Below, piece after piece: positions 20,301 to 27,946 of a stretch of DNA of 64,000 bases (position 1 is its first letter; every line of letters starts with the position of its first letter). Below the pieces are notes generated by a model that did not search any database, was not told where the DNA came from, and was given only the letters and a program-made list of their open reading frames with translations. Source of the DNA: Candidatus Woesearchaeota archaeon CG10_big_fil_rev_8_21_14_0_10_44_13. Lineage in GTDB: Archaea; Nanobdellota; Nanobdellia; Woesearchaeales; UBA12501. The position numbers and the translations under genes are program-made. The DNA lies in the NCBI GenBank assembly GCA_002762985.1, contig PCXZ01000032.1, positions 18,589 to 82,588 of the forward strand, in the 5' to 3' direction.

Positions 20301-20537
20301 ATACCCGGAGATTATATCCCCACCCAGAAACTCTATGAGAATGTGAGCCAGTCTGCTGATATCTTCGGCAAGATGTTCATGGTAAACCTGCAGATAAACG
20401 GCACGATAAACAAGACAATCCTCAATCATATGACCTTGTTCATCGTTGATGAAGCCGGCTACCAGGTCAATATCCCATTGAACATTGTCGCTGATCTTGA
20501 ACCTCCTAGGGTCATCGGTCAGCCGCAGTGGGGCTAG
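14364..20537 (+). CDS. Giant secreted protein with DUF4215-type Cys repeats and Ig-like repeats
   Basis: This is the largest protein of the window, about 2057 residues. A signal peptide (RFLIVLAVISLFSMLFSVLP then ASAQG) is followed by Cys-rich modules, a thrombospondin-3-type calcium motif (DTDHDGVPDSEDLCP, near residue 165) and a MopE-like motif (DNIDNDCDGVLDC). Around residues 235-280 comes a DUF4215/myxococcus-type Cys repeat (CGNNKVDSGEECDDGNKVS, then GDGCSNICKSEYCGDGIVQ). The second half looks like a chain of Ig-like beta domains with repeated phrases such as YYFEYECIDYVGN and FVANDTGNN. No membrane anchor is visible at the C-terminus. The start is ATG 14364 after GGTGA at 14355-14359. 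It is likely a long extracellular adhesin or stalk; the target is unknown. Confidence 0.8.
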   Translation: MGKKRFLIVLAVISLFSMLFSVLPASAQGTTLACCVTDDSCTPTTSGTCSAGTYYSVACSQMPNCDIGCCCQQQLNTANVVVTTKKKCDVSVGQFFDLSAYTATTATYVQGCNAVCGLSSTCSPGDKLYCSDKTTVLATCTSEGKFGVSPGASCPSAAGTLTDTDHDGVPDSEDLCPKEPMLTVPQGTKETDCNTNNCCTDNIDNDCDGVLDCNDVDCCSVQTCFSTPTCIVVTCGNNKVDSGEECDDGNKVSGDGCSNICKSEYCGDGIVQPAMGEQCDFGDNVWVNCYAPNTVDDVSTTDKIEAACTLITERKAGAITQCNDGIDNDGDTCFDWPFDRGCSSESDITEDDVAVLPNGEAVSGDDPRQCTICGDKELNTPNSQGLNEDCDGSDSQCGSSPYPDGICRDDCTCAYECSDNPGAPDTFEITPVKGQFANLIEWQLHQSPNCIVDKMYLYKCSSLAAQCEPDQLIAINSTIAGNVFYQHKDKPVSPSSRYCYRVDVHYTTGAVSKSEVECITTGDVNCMANGGGEFCKDNVRYDCADDNFIDTELQNCSTLSTVNPEDFVCIGPFRDKTTMCLYQSQCALCNGLFGLFAIDATAIYEGPLIDGTDEGKGSYPCSKIPTCYNDTTRTTINKYSSCIDIQNCYDYTSESSCTENKCQLGECEWVSSVKAFSELGVGLCRPKTKELQNCSLCGDFRRDAQNRFYGDCDVEVCKLYGDCYYSYGQCGPKEQTGCWNYVTEEDCTYSNKSISKNSLEALNVSVNTQWGNITLTESFSKFMKVGGNNKLLQKSNDYFAFGLCKWIKYSGNRADVPDYICVKDADNNTVPDCNYGEESRTCQIDNIAPKTSFLIEGRPINGEGRLLLPKKIDLDYYLDENAKVYFCIADEDASKGVQFCYPNETSMCGLEKTFRGATGNYRLYYFAEDNAHNLENVSYMPVRIEVESPRITATATPLSYGDGNDYEIKLTSDRYVKCSGILMKGNGMPIISENMIKFEIDNEFTRDYYDLPDERYYFEYECIDYVGNVNNSRIWINGHEGVNTNRISNLMPYGPQNDTSVNITVQTTEDASCRYALKKGAAPGYESMTDFSRNAEGTFHTAHPSLVPNEYYEYVVKCKFGDVIEGNDNDMIRFSIDQKGPSIYPVTTFEAYDYDMSQTWGKDQEIRLQCKDDYFERVKKAFNMDYGCKDMVSYKEDVGDEYSHVELDENGLMLDTIPLTGTGSHKIYFVANDTGNNSEDNDLTININEDRPTLTINIFPYPMGPGSVPITGPISYGDYIVKVTSTKSLNDVNMSFVAGGQTNEGIYLSNEDFGKTYYVLLTIPSPGEGGLPKGPIYDGTITVTGLVRMPGSSCTLDKIDSTALFATRVKEVKIVTADPAVVIEPSLDNYDAKGYPLRKKNGIYYTNESRLYISGKRTSDIVNEVRFYVLNGDNMISDRASPQKVYRYDAGKNSPLRPGNPLNTAPIGIASPTGQKGSYTLNAAQNSNLGLGKYIRVTDANKERGSYGHYREHYLIDWIENIGEGVWKLTLKDPLENDLSLSDSIDVYSAPYPNEIFGEYIDLDAGNNTFFLRPKSVSGVMPLETESFIIFTDPNAPVVVSQTPNRGTTNNIHTPISIVVRENARESLVDTGSIKLMLDDQEIKDMEVNEYSLGSFIYYEISYIPPQPLNDGTYNVKFEGNDNAGHGFTNSSQAGPEWTFTMDTKAPSTPILMIENGTLHDGLWYVNRSPGIELEFPDEDKVNMTAIYKDNPFAGFDMGYECGDDCGLNNLYKVTFDPPLEPVQLISPNQMFVKDEFQIIVEAYKTLANRQKSPKGLYYIDKIVIDNITPEISEISFPGRIKVDGDISIKARIPNEFHDLNVTLIANKTDGAVYTSGYPLEQVSKMGSFYEFKWHSPYVSSAGKPPEVEQTFTLVVSDYAGNSKSEEITTTVDLQVPDIRFINISVTPTIEQLDQYMTKYTNILVMGNFSDDDVVEIFVIPGDYIPTQKLYENVSQSADIFGKMFMVNLQINGTINKTILNHMTLFIVDEAGYQVNIPLNIVADLEPPRVIGQPQWG

Positions 20538-20600
20538 TGCTTTTTTATTCATCAACATTATGCTGATTATATAAGGGTACGATCATGTGAAGGGTGGATA

Positions 20601-23600
20601 ATGAAAAAGAGGTGGATTTTATTACTAACTGTATTTGCAATCATCTTTGCAGCTTCTGCAATGGCCCAGACCGGCACTACAGACACTGGAGGAAACACCA
20701 ATACTAATGTGAACAGGCCAGTATGCTCTGATTACATAGACAATGACAATGACGGCCTTACGGATTTCCCCAATGATGTTGGCTGCCTTAATGACACTGA
20801 CAGCAATGAATCTAATATAGTCGGGCCTTCTGCGATAGATACAACAGGGATTAAAGTTATAAAATATTCTGTAAGCCCAACGATAGATGTTGTATTCAGC
20901 GAATTCATAAGGCTTGACAGCGTGTATCTTTATGCGATAAATGATGAGACAACGGCCATGATGGCCCTTGGCATAAATCCTCCCTCAATACCGGTTGTTA
21001 CTATAAATGACAGCAATACTATAAGCGCAAAACCCCTGATAAACCTTTTTAACGGCCTTTATGAGCTTGTCCTCAATGTGCAGGACATGGTGGGCAATAC
21101 GGCTACAGCGCGCCAGAAATTCGTCATAGATGTTCCTGTGACTGACATAGATATAGTCGAACCGAGGCTGGGCGTCTCTAATGGGGCGGCAGCGGACCTT
21201 GTGATAGAGACTTCAAGGAATGGCCAGCCGGACAACACAATATGCAAGATAACAACCTCCCCTTTCATCTATGATTTCCAGTCTGATGCATTAGTCCCTT
21301 TTGACGCAGTATCGCAGCCAAGACACAACATGTCCGGTTTCTTCAATAATGCTTATTTCAGCGATTATGCCATATTCTACATACTCTGCAATGATACAAA
21401 TTCCCTGAAGAGGGTGAACAGGGAAAGGTTCGAGCTGTACATAGACCGGTCTGCCCCGGGCATATCCTCTTTTGATTTTTATCCTGCAAAAGTCGTCGAA
21501 TATCCTGAATTCGAAAACAGGATGAAAGTGATATTGAACGTGACATCAAATGAGCCCGTGATATGCAAATATTCCAATGAAAGCAAGGATTATGAGGCGA
21601 TGACAAGTTTCCCTGGATATGACCTTAATAATTTCTATGCTTACACAAAGAACAACAACACAATTGCATATTATCTGCCTGATGTAAGCCCTGCAAGCCA
21701 TGATTTCTATGTGCAATGCGAGGACAGGGCGGGATGGAGATCCCCTGTTGTGAAAAAAACATTGCAGGTGGACCTCTCTTCAGCGCTCGATATGACTGTA
21801 GTGGAGCCGAGACAATACACTACTAACAAGAGCATAACGATGAAGATGACGACTGTCAAGAGGGCTGTATGCGTGATAGGGAACAGCACTTCAGATTCGA
21901 AGATGATGAATACTGATACTACAGGAAAGACGCACAGTTATTACCTGGGCCAGTTCGGCGACGGAAGCTATACATACAAGATGAAATGCACAAGCCAGTC
22001 AGTAGGCGGATTGTACGTGCAGGAACAGGAGCTCATGTATACATTTACAGTTGATAACACAAAGCCTTCTGCACCCAACATCACAGGCTCGAAGAACACG
22101 TGCTTCCAGACAAGGTTTGAGTTTGTCCCCCCGATAACTTTCACGGCCACTGATGCTGAATCGGATATAGATTATTATCTCTATAAGATGGATGCGGCTG
22201 CAAAACCTATCCTGAACTGGACAAGGACAAATGGTGATATAGGCCTTGTAAGCAAGGATTACAAAGATGAAGACCTTAATCTTTCAAAGGCAAAATCATA
22301 CAAGATAACTGCAAAAGCAGTCAATGGGGCCGGACTTGCTGGCGCAGAAGCCAGTGTCACAATAACATACAACCCAGATGATGTAATATGCTTTGAAAAG
22401 AATCCCCCGGTAATAGTGCTTGCCAAGAACGAGACAGAGGGTAATACTATAGTGGAGATAGCATGCAGCGACCAGAGCGGGTGCGACAACCAGTCATACT
22501 ATTACGGCCTTTGCGATGTTGAGGGCTGCAGTCCGACAACAAAGCTTGATTATCCTTTCATGATCACAGTCTATGACACAAAATACCTCTCTTATAATGT
22601 GAGCGACATACACGGCTATGCGGCTACCGGAACAGAGAAGATAGAGGTCAAGTCAGGCGATACCTGCGGCAATATGGTGAAGGACGGCGATGAGACGGAT
22701 GTGGATTGCGGCGGGAAATGCAAAGGATGCGAAGGGGGCAAGAGCTGCATAGTGAACACAGACTGCGGCTCGAATTCATGCAAGGATAATATCTGCACTG
22801 AGCCCAGGTGCGATGATAATCTAACAAATGGGCCATATGGCAATATGGAGACGGATGTGGATTGCGGGGGATATTGCGGCGCAACATGCGGGATAGACCT
22901 CACATGCAACAGCAATGGGGACTGCTTGAGCGGATTCTGCAACCCCGGCAAAAAATGCGGCATTGCCACATGCGATGATGGGTATAAGAACGGCAATGAG
23001 ACAGGGATTGACTGCGGCGGCGATTGCGGAGGGGACTGCAATGACAAGGATGGGGACGGCATAGATGACTTATGGGAAGAGAAATATTGCGACGGAGACT
23101 GCGATCCTACAGAAGACCTGGATGGGGATGGGCTGAATAATCTTAGGGAGTTCCAGCTTAGGACTGATCCTGCAAAGAAAGACAGCGACGGTGATGGTTA
23201 TCTAGACTATGAGGAGATAGAGGCAGGCACGGATCCCCTTGATCCGGACAGCTACCCAAAGAGCGCAGCGAGCATACTTCTCATACTTGTAGGCCTTATC
23301 TTCATGGCGGGGGGGGCAGGTTATCTGGTATACAAGATATATTTTGTTGAAAAGCCAATGGCAGAGATTGCCAAACCCCAGACGGGCAAGACTCCTGAGC
23401 AGATTGCCGAAGAGAGGAGAGTGATGGAAGAGCAGCAGAGAAGGATGATGGAGCAGAGAAGGAAAGAAGCAGAGGAAAGGCAGAAGAGATATGATGAGAT
23501 GAAAAGGAGGATAGAAGAGAAGAGGCAGGGCGAGGAGACCAAGAAGAAAGAGGAAAGGCAATCGTTGTTCGGGAAATTCGGGGGGATGATGTCTGGCAAC

Positions 23601-24011
23601 CAGCAGCAAAAAACAGAAAGGCCGGAAACAAAGATAGAGAAGATAGAGATAAAGCCGAAGGTGGATATCACAGCAAAAGCGAAGACGGCTGTGAAAACTC
23701 CTGAAATCGGGATAAGGGGCAAAGATGACTGGCTTTCAGTCGATAAACTGAAAGAGGATTTCGGGGCTATAGCTCATGAGGCTGCCAAAGAGAAGATAAA
23801 GGCGACTGAACAGAGGCTTGCGCAGGTCAAGGATGAGGAGTTCGGCAAGCTCGAGGAGATCACAAAAGACAAGACAAGGCCCAAGAAAGAGGACATATTC
23901 AAAGAGATGGAGAAGAAGATAAAGGGCGAAGACAATGGCACATCAGAAAATGATGATATTTACAAAGGCCTGGAAGAGATGGGCAGCAAAACCAAAAAAC
24001 AGAAGAGATAA
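20601..24011 (+). CDS. Membrane-anchored Ig-repeat surface protein with calcium repeats and cytoplasmic coiled coil
   Basis: The 1136-residue protein has a signal peptide (WILLLTVFAIIFAASAMAQ), Ig-like repeats to about residue 680, and Cys modules with NGDETDVDCGGKC-type motifs repeated three times. Thrombospondin-3/EF-hand-like repeats follow at about residues 815-885 (DKDGDGIDDLWEE, DLDGDGLNNLREF, DSDGDGYLDYEEI). One transmembrane helix (ILLILVGLIFMAGGAGYLVY, about 890-915) leads to a cytoplasmic tail of about 220 residues that is Glu/Arg/Lys-rich and predicted coiled coil. A GGTGGAT site precedes the ATG. It therefore links an extracellular array to something inside the cell, unlike the secreted giants upstream. 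The start of the pilin-like gene run is 42 nt further on. The inner partner is unknown. Confidence 0.8.
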   Translation: MKKRWILLLTVFAIIFAASAMAQTGTTDTGGNTNTNVNRPVCSDYIDNDNDGLTDFPNDVGCLNDTDSNESNIVGPSAIDTTGIKVIKYSVSPTIDVVFSEFIRLDSVYLYAINDETTAMMALGINPPSIPVVTINDSNTISAKPLINLFNGLYELVLNVQDMVGNTATARQKFVIDVPVTDIDIVEPRLGVSNGAAADLVIETSRNGQPDNTICKITTSPFIYDFQSDALVPFDAVSQPRHNMSGFFNNAYFSDYAIFYILCNDTNSLKRVNRERFELYIDRSAPGISSFDFYPAKVVEYPEFENRMKVILNVTSNEPVICKYSNESKDYEAMTSFPGYDLNNFYAYTKNNNTIAYYLPDVSPASHDFYVQCEDRAGWRSPVVKKTLQVDLSSALDMTVVEPRQYTTNKSITMKMTTVKRAVCVIGNSTSDSKMMNTDTTGKTHSYYLGQFGDGSYTYKMKCTSQSVGGLYVQEQELMYTFTVDNTKPSAPNITGSKNTCFQTRFEFVPPITFTATDAESDIDYYLYKMDAAAKPILNWTRTNGDIGLVSKDYKDEDLNLSKAKSYKITAKAVNGAGLAGAEASVTITYNPDDVICFEKNPPVIVLAKNETEGNTIVEIACSDQSGCDNQSYYYGLCDVEGCSPTTKLDYPFMITVYDTKYLSYNVSDIHGYAATGTEKIEVKSGDTCGNMVKDGDETDVDCGGKCKGCEGGKSCIVNTDCGSNSCKDNICTEPRCDDNLTNGPYGNMETDVDCGGYCGATCGIDLTCNSNGDCLSGFCNPGKKCGIATCDDGYKNGNETGIDCGGDCGGDCNDKDGDGIDDLWEEKYCDGDCDPTEDLDGDGLNNLREFQLRTDPAKKDSDGDGYLDYEEIEAGTDPLDPDSYPKSAASILLILVGLIFMAGGAGYLVYKIYFVEKPMAEIAKPQTGKTPEQIAEERRVMEEQQRRMMEQRRKEAEERQKRYDEMKRRIEEKRQGEETKKKEERQSLFGKFGGMMSGNQQQKTERPETKIEKIEIKPKVDITAKAKTAVKTPEIGIRGKDDWLSVDKLKEDFGAIAHEAAKEKIKATEQRLAQVKDEEFGKLEEITKDKTRPKKEDIFKEMEKKIKGEDNGTSENDDIYKGLEEMGSKTKKQKR

Positions 24012-24027
24012 TGTGATAATATCACAT
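24011..24027. repeat. Perfect 17-base palindrome between two surface genes
   Basis: ATGTGATA-A-TATCACAT is an 8-bp inverted repeat around one base, starting at the last base of the stop codon of the 20.6 kb gene and ending 26 nt before the next start. It could be a regulator site or a small hairpin; it may also be chance in AT-rich DNA. Confidence 0.35.
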
Positions 24028-24053
24028 CAATCAATCCAAAAAGAAGATGAACA

Positions 24054-25088
24054 ATGAAAAAGAGAGGGCAGATAGGGGAGCAGTTTAACTGGATCTTCAT
24101 CATCGTTGCAGGCGCATTGATCCTTGCGTTCTTCGTCATGGTCGTTAACAAGCAGAGGGAGCTCTCTGAGAAGAAGCTTTCAGCGGAGCTGCTCGCTGAC
24201 CTTGATATGATAATAACTGGCCAGGCAGTGAGCCCAGGCACTACGAGGCTGCTTGAGATGTCAAACCTTGAGCTGAGCTTCACGTGCGAGGATTATTCCA
24301 TGGGGGGGGTGCCCAAAGGCACCGGAAACTCAATCCTGTTCACCCCTTCAAAGCTGAAAGGATCCAACATCATAGCATGGACATTGGACTGGAATATGCC
24401 TTACAGGGCCGCAAACTTCATCTACGTAACTGTGCCCGAGATAAAATATTTCCTTATTGACCCAGCAGAGAGCAATGGCCAGGACAGTTATGGCATCAAA
24501 TCAGATTTCCCTGAGAAGGCCGATGTGACTGCGGTAAAGGAGACCCCTGAAGAGTTTGAGAGTTACCAGCGCGTAAGATTGGTCTATTTCATGAAGCCGC
24601 CGGGGGATGAGCAGTCATTAAGCCTGCCGTCTGATGCCCTGTCAGACTTCAACGATGACCAGGTTTCTGTCCTGTACATAGATGCAAAAAAGGCTGAAGA
24701 TTTCAATGGCAATGCTGATCTCTATTTTTACAAGAAGAAAGGCGATATGATGGTTAGGGAGGGCTGGATTCCGGGGTCCCTTGGGAAAGAGATAGTATAT
24801 GGCGCCATATTCACTGATGATTATGACCTTTACCTGTGCAATATAAAAAAAGCCCTCAGGAAACTTGAGGTTGTCACTGAAATCTATAAGGAGAGGGTCG
24901 GCTATCTTGCGAATGGCCTGCCTGTAGGAGATCCATGCTCGCCTTATTATGGCCAAACGCCTTTGCAGGGTATAATAGACGAGATTAATGCTGATGTCAT
25001 AAATGTGGGCAACATATTCCAGTACATGAAACAGATCCAGAACATGAATGACCTTACGGTATTTGCTTCGTGCCCTGAGATATATTAA
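24054..25088 (+). CDS. Prepilin-like membrane protein, 344 residues
   Basis: The N-terminus MKKRG followed by QIGEQF and the hydrophobic helix WIFIIVAGALILAFFVMVV is a clear class III signal pattern (basic, Gly, Gln at +1, Glu nearby at +4). The remaining roughly 310 residues are soluble, with few cysteines, and end in FASCPEIY. Nothing catalytic is recognisable. It leads a three-gene set with the next two genes (spacing 30 and 49 nt), each with the same kind of head, so they probably form a minor-pilin-like subcomplex. No database family comes to mind. The membrane topology is confident; pilin-like processing is inference. Confidence 0.72.
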   Translation: MKKRGQIGEQFNWIFIIVAGALILAFFVMVVNKQRELSEKKLSAELLADLDMIITGQAVSPGTTRLLEMSNLELSFTCEDYSMGGVPKGTGNSILFTPSKLKGSNIIAWTLDWNMPYRAANFIYVTVPEIKYFLIDPAESNGQDSYGIKSDFPEKADVTAVKETPEEFESYQRVRLVYFMKPPGDEQSLSLPSDALSDFNDDQVSVLYIDAKKAEDFNGNADLYFYKKKGDMMVREGWIPGSLGKEIVYGAIFTDDYDLYLCNIKKALRKLEVVTEIYKERVGYLANGLPVGDPCSPYYGQTPLQGIIDEINADVINVGNIFQYMKQIQNMNDLTVFASCPEIY

Positions 25089-25118
25089 TTGATAAGATAA
25101 TAAAAAACACGACAAAAA

Positions 25119-25634
25119 ATGAAGCCGCTCAGGAAAAAATCACAGATGAAGACGTTCGAGTCTGTTGCAGTGCTCATAATATTCTTCATCCTCATAGGGT
25201 TGGGCCTAATATTTTATACTGGTGTGCAGAAGACATCGATGAAACAGATCTACACAGAGAGGGTTGAGCAGGAAGCCGTGAAGATGGCCATGAGGGTCTC
25301 TTACCTGCCCGAGATACTGTGCAGCAGGAGAAAGATCGTCGAGGATGACTGTTTTGATGTCTATAAGCTCGATTCTGTCAGCAGCTGGATAAGCAGGGAC
25401 GAGAAGATGTTCCTATATTACCAGGGGGATTTCAAAGAGAGCGTAATAACGATCAAGCAGATATTCCCTTACGGAAGGACGTTCACGATCTACAGCAACC
25501 AGCCTGAACAGGAAAAGATGAAGGATTATTACATAATCCCCACATATATCCCTGTCTCATTGAAGAATTCGTCCATGAAGAATGAGAACAGCATAGGTCT
25601 GCTTAATGTGACTATGTTCGTGCCGAAGGTGTAA
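25119..25634 (+). CDS. Prepilin-like membrane protein, 171 residues
   Basis: The protein starts MKPLRKKS followed by QMKTFES and a single helix (VAVLIIFFILIGLGLIFY), then an extracellular domain of about 130 residues with two cysteines (LCSRR, DDCFD) and N-x-S sites near the end. The Gln after a basic-small residue and the Glu in the first turn of the helix fit archaeal prepilin-like signals. It lies between two similar-headed genes in one unit. The function is unknown beyond a likely surface subunit. Confidence 0.7.
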   Translation: MKPLRKKSQMKTFESVAVLIIFFILIGLGLIFYTGVQKTSMKQIYTERVEQEAVKMAMRVSYLPEILCSRRKIVEDDCFDVYKLDSVSSWISRDEKMFLYYQGDFKESVITIKQIFPYGRTFTIYSNQPEQEKMKDYYIIPTYIPVSLKNSSMKNENSIGLLNVTMFVPKV

Positions 25635-25683
25635 AAAGCATGAATTATATCACTGTGAGATGTAACTGTGAGAAGCAATTAAA

Positions 25684-26274
25684 ATGAAGAAACGCATGTC
25701 TGTATCCAATTGCATGAAAAAGGCCAGGAAAGCGCAGATGGAGATGATAGGCATAGCCATAGTTGTCGTCCTTTTGGTCATAGGGATGGCATTTGTCTTC
25801 AAGGCCCTTATGAAGGCGCCGGAAAGGACCCATGAGAAATTCACCAAGGAACAGACTGCACAGAGCATAATCATAGCGATAAGCAATTCTGATGCCGGCT
25901 GCAAAGGGGTCGAGATGAAAGAGCTCATGCAGGACTGCGGAAATAATGTCAACAGCGTTGAGGATTTTGAGCTCGGCCAGTCAGGAAGCATACAATGCGG
26001 CAGCACAGACAGCTGCAGGTACCTCAATAGGTCATTAAAGGTCATATTTGAAGAGACCTTGAAGCTCCAGAGGCTGCCCTACAGGTTCATATTATATAAA
26101 ACATCCATAGACACGCCGATATTGTATATAGAGGACGGCGGCTGCAACGAATATAACATAAAAGTGATGAGGAAATTTGACACTGGCAAGCCTGGCGAAC
26201 AGCCTCTTCCGCTGGATTCAGGTGGCAATGTCTATGCGAGACTTGATATCTGCACATTGGCCGGCAGGATCTGA
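25684..26274 (+). CDS. Prepilin-like membrane protein, 196 residues
   Basis: The head reads RKA then QMEMIG and a helix (IAIVVVLLVIGMAFVFKAL), followed by a roughly 155-residue outer domain with six cysteines (GCKGV, DCGNN, QCGSTDSC, GGCNE, DICTL). Gln at +1 and Glu at +3 after the basic-small motif match class III signals. It is the last gene of the set that starts at 24054, and a new promoter follows at 26325. It is probably a minor filament or surface subunit; no family is recognised. Confidence 0.7.
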   Translation: MKKRMSVSNCMKKARKAQMEMIGIAIVVVLLVIGMAFVFKALMKAPERTHEKFTKEQTAQSIIIAISNSDAGCKGVEMKELMQDCGNNVNSVEDFELGQSGSIQCGSTDSCRYLNRSLKVIFEETLKLQRLPYRFILYKTSIDTPILYIEDGGCNEYNIKVMRKFDTGKPGEQPLPLDSGGNVYARLDICTLAGRI

Positions 26275-26324
26275 TACAGGTTATTTAATGGTTATTGGTG
26301 CCATAGGTTTGAAGTCACCGAAAC

Positions 26325-26339
26325 ATTTATAAATAAAGT
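26325..26339 (+). promoter_or_regulatory. TATA element before the 26.4 kb pilin-like unit
   Basis: ATTTATAAATAAAGT, identical to 10044-10058, lies about 85 nt before the ATG at 26416. The expected transcript start near 26357 leaves a leader of about 60 nt carrying a GAGGTG site. Confidence 0.5.
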
Positions 26340-26415
26340 AACCTAGATTTACAAAATCATCAGTATTAAAGTCAGGTATTAAAAATCAAAAAAATACAAA
26401 AACCGAGGTGCTAAA

Positions 26416-26682
26416 ATGGCTTTCAAAAAAGGCGATCTTTCTATAAACATAGTGATCATTGCTGTCATAGCCTTGCTTGTGCTTGTCGTGCTCTCCTACA
26501 TATTCGTAGGCAAGATCAGCCAGACAAGGAAAGGCATAGACAAATGCGAGAATTCAGGGGCAGTGTGCAAAGGATTCTGCGAGCTGGACGAGAGAAAGCT
26601 TGAGAAGGACTGCAATAATAACGGCAATACAGATTATAATGAAGGAGCTTTGATAGACGGCGTTTGCTGCCTGAAAGTCTGA
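26416..26682 (+). CDS. Small pilin-like Cys-rich protein, 88 residues
   Basis: The head FKKG then DLSINIV and the helix VIALLVLVVLSYIFVG give a single membrane segment, followed by a compact outer domain with six cysteines that ends GVCCLKV. It is the first gene of a unit with its own promoter and a strong GAGGTGCT ribosome site. The short length, abundance-type ribosome site and position make it a candidate major structural subunit, but that is inference. The closing Cys-Cys is shared with 27619, 27947 and 9546. Confidence 0.7.
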   Translation: MAFKKGDLSINIVIIAVIALLVLVVLSYIFVGKISQTRKGIDKCENSGAVCKGFCELDERKLEKDCNNNGNTDYNEGALIDGVCCLKV

Positions 26683-26755
26683 TTTATGGCAGATATTCCA
26701 AATTTTTTATTTTTATCATTGTTGGCCATCAATCCATATAGATCGAGGTGAATGA

Positions 26756-27541
26756 GTGAATTCTTTTAAGTATAAGGGCATAAAAAATAAGAAAGGCATG
26801 GATAAGTTGATGGAGGTAATCCTTGTTTCAGTGGCCCTGCTCGGGATGATATTCATCATCTGGATCATAACAAGGTCTGATGTGAACAAGGCAGCAGGCA
26901 TTGTGCCGTGTTTCTCCCCTACTGAAGAAGCGCACTGCCTGGGGACTGTTGATGATTGCACGAAATCCGGCGGCAACCTGTTCAAGGTTGGCACATGCCC
27001 CACAAAAGATAACCCTGTCTGCTGCATAGGCGGTTCTGGCAAACCTTCCAGCAGCCCTGCTGTCGCTACAACAAGTCCAGATCAGGCTGCGCCGACAACA
27101 GCAACAACGCCTTCAGAAGCCCCACAACTGAAGGGAACGATGCAATTCTTCTGCAAATGCAAGATTGAGAATGGCTACCTGGTCGGGCCGAACTGGCTCA
27201 GTTCAATAGTGAGTTTTGCCCTCAGTTTCAATAAGATGGACATGGCTGATATTAAGAAAGGCAATACTGACTTCAAGTCTAAAAAGGATGCAGAATATGA
27301 GATACAGGCCAGAGGCACAGATGATGTGAAATACTGCAGGATATCCGTTGTTGGCCAGAATTATGATGCAGAAGGCGCCTGCAGCAAGGATAACGGGCCC
27401 AGCGTCAAGGTTAAATTCGCAAAAGAAGGGGATTATGATGTAAACCTCTTCGGATATGACAAGAAGGGAGGTACAAGGGCAGCGTCTGCTGTTGTTGATA
27501 TCAAGATTGAGAGTGCTACGGGCAGCGTGGCCGTATCATAA
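26756..27541 (+). CDS. Pilin-like protein with Thr/Pro linker and beta domain (GTG start)
   Basis: The GTG at 26756 is supported by GAGGTG five bases upstream; the nearby ATG at 26752 is in another frame and closes after five codons. The protein has the head NKKG then MDKLMEV, one helix, and a small Cys module (PCFSPTEEAHCLG ... NPVCCIGG). A Ser/Thr/Pro/Ala-rich linker of about 40 residues and a C-terminal domain of about 130 residues that looks Ig- or PKD-like (DYDVNLFGYDKKGG) follow. The linker would hold the beta domain away from the membrane or filament. No catalytic motif is seen. Confidence 0.68.
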   Translation: MNSFKYKGIKNKKGMDKLMEVILVSVALLGMIFIIWIITRSDVNKAAGIVPCFSPTEEAHCLGTVDDCTKSGGNLFKVGTCPTKDNPVCCIGGSGKPSSSPAVATTSPDQAAPTTATTPSEAPQLKGTMQFFCKCKIENGYLVGPNWLSSIVSFALSFNKMDMADIKKGNTDFKSKKDAEYEIQARGTDDVKYCRISVVGQNYDAEGACSKDNGPSVKVKFAKEGDYDVNLFGYDKKGGTRAASAVVDIKIESATGSVAVS

Positions 27542-27618
27542 GATAAGATGAAGATATAAAGAGATACCATGATATGATTGGATTATCATGTGATAAAAGA
27601 TATATCAAAGGTGAAATC

Positions 27619-27915
27619 ATGGATGGAAAGAAAGGAATGGAGCTTTCATTGAACGTCATCATTGTGGCCATAGTGCTGTTCATAGTGATGATAATACTTG
27701 TGGCATTGTTTACTGGAAAGATGGGCGGCATACGGAAGTCCCTCAATAAGACCGAATCCCAGTACAGCCAGGACAAATGCCAGATCCCCGGCACAGACAG
27801 GGTATGTGTAATAACCCAAAGCTCATGCGAGAACAGAGGAGGTTTTGTATATGAAGCCCCGCAAGGAGGCAAATGGTCAGATTGCTATCTTGGCCAGATA
27901 TGCTGCTCGCAGTAA
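27619..27915 (+). CDS. Small pilin-like Cys-rich protein, 98 residues
   Basis: AAGGTGAAATC before the ATG at 27619 fixes the start; the frame is open further upstream but has no signal there. The head is GKKG then MELSLNV, with the helix IVAIVLFIVMIILVALF. The outer domain has six cysteines and ends QICCSQ, the same Cys-Cys closing module as its neighbours. It is 78 nt behind the preceding gene and 32 nt before the next pilin-like gene. Confidence 0.7.
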   Translation: MDGKKGMELSLNVIIVAIVLFIVMIILVALFTGKMGGIRKSLNKTESQYSQDKCQIPGTDRVCVITQSSCENRGGFVYEAPQGGKWSDCYLGQICCSQ

Positions 27916-27946
27916 ATGCAGTAAGGGATCGGATGAGGATTAAGCC

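Noticed and set aside
3227..24011. Repeated Asp/Cys codon patterns that look like a CRISPR or tandem-repeat array
   Set aside because: The repeats are protein-level calcium and disulfide modules inside continuous reading frames, with no uniform spacer length or identical DNA repeats.
24012..24026. CRP-type site (TGTGA...TCACA)
   Set aside because: The spacer is five, not six, and bacterial CRP is not expected here; kept only as a palindrome.
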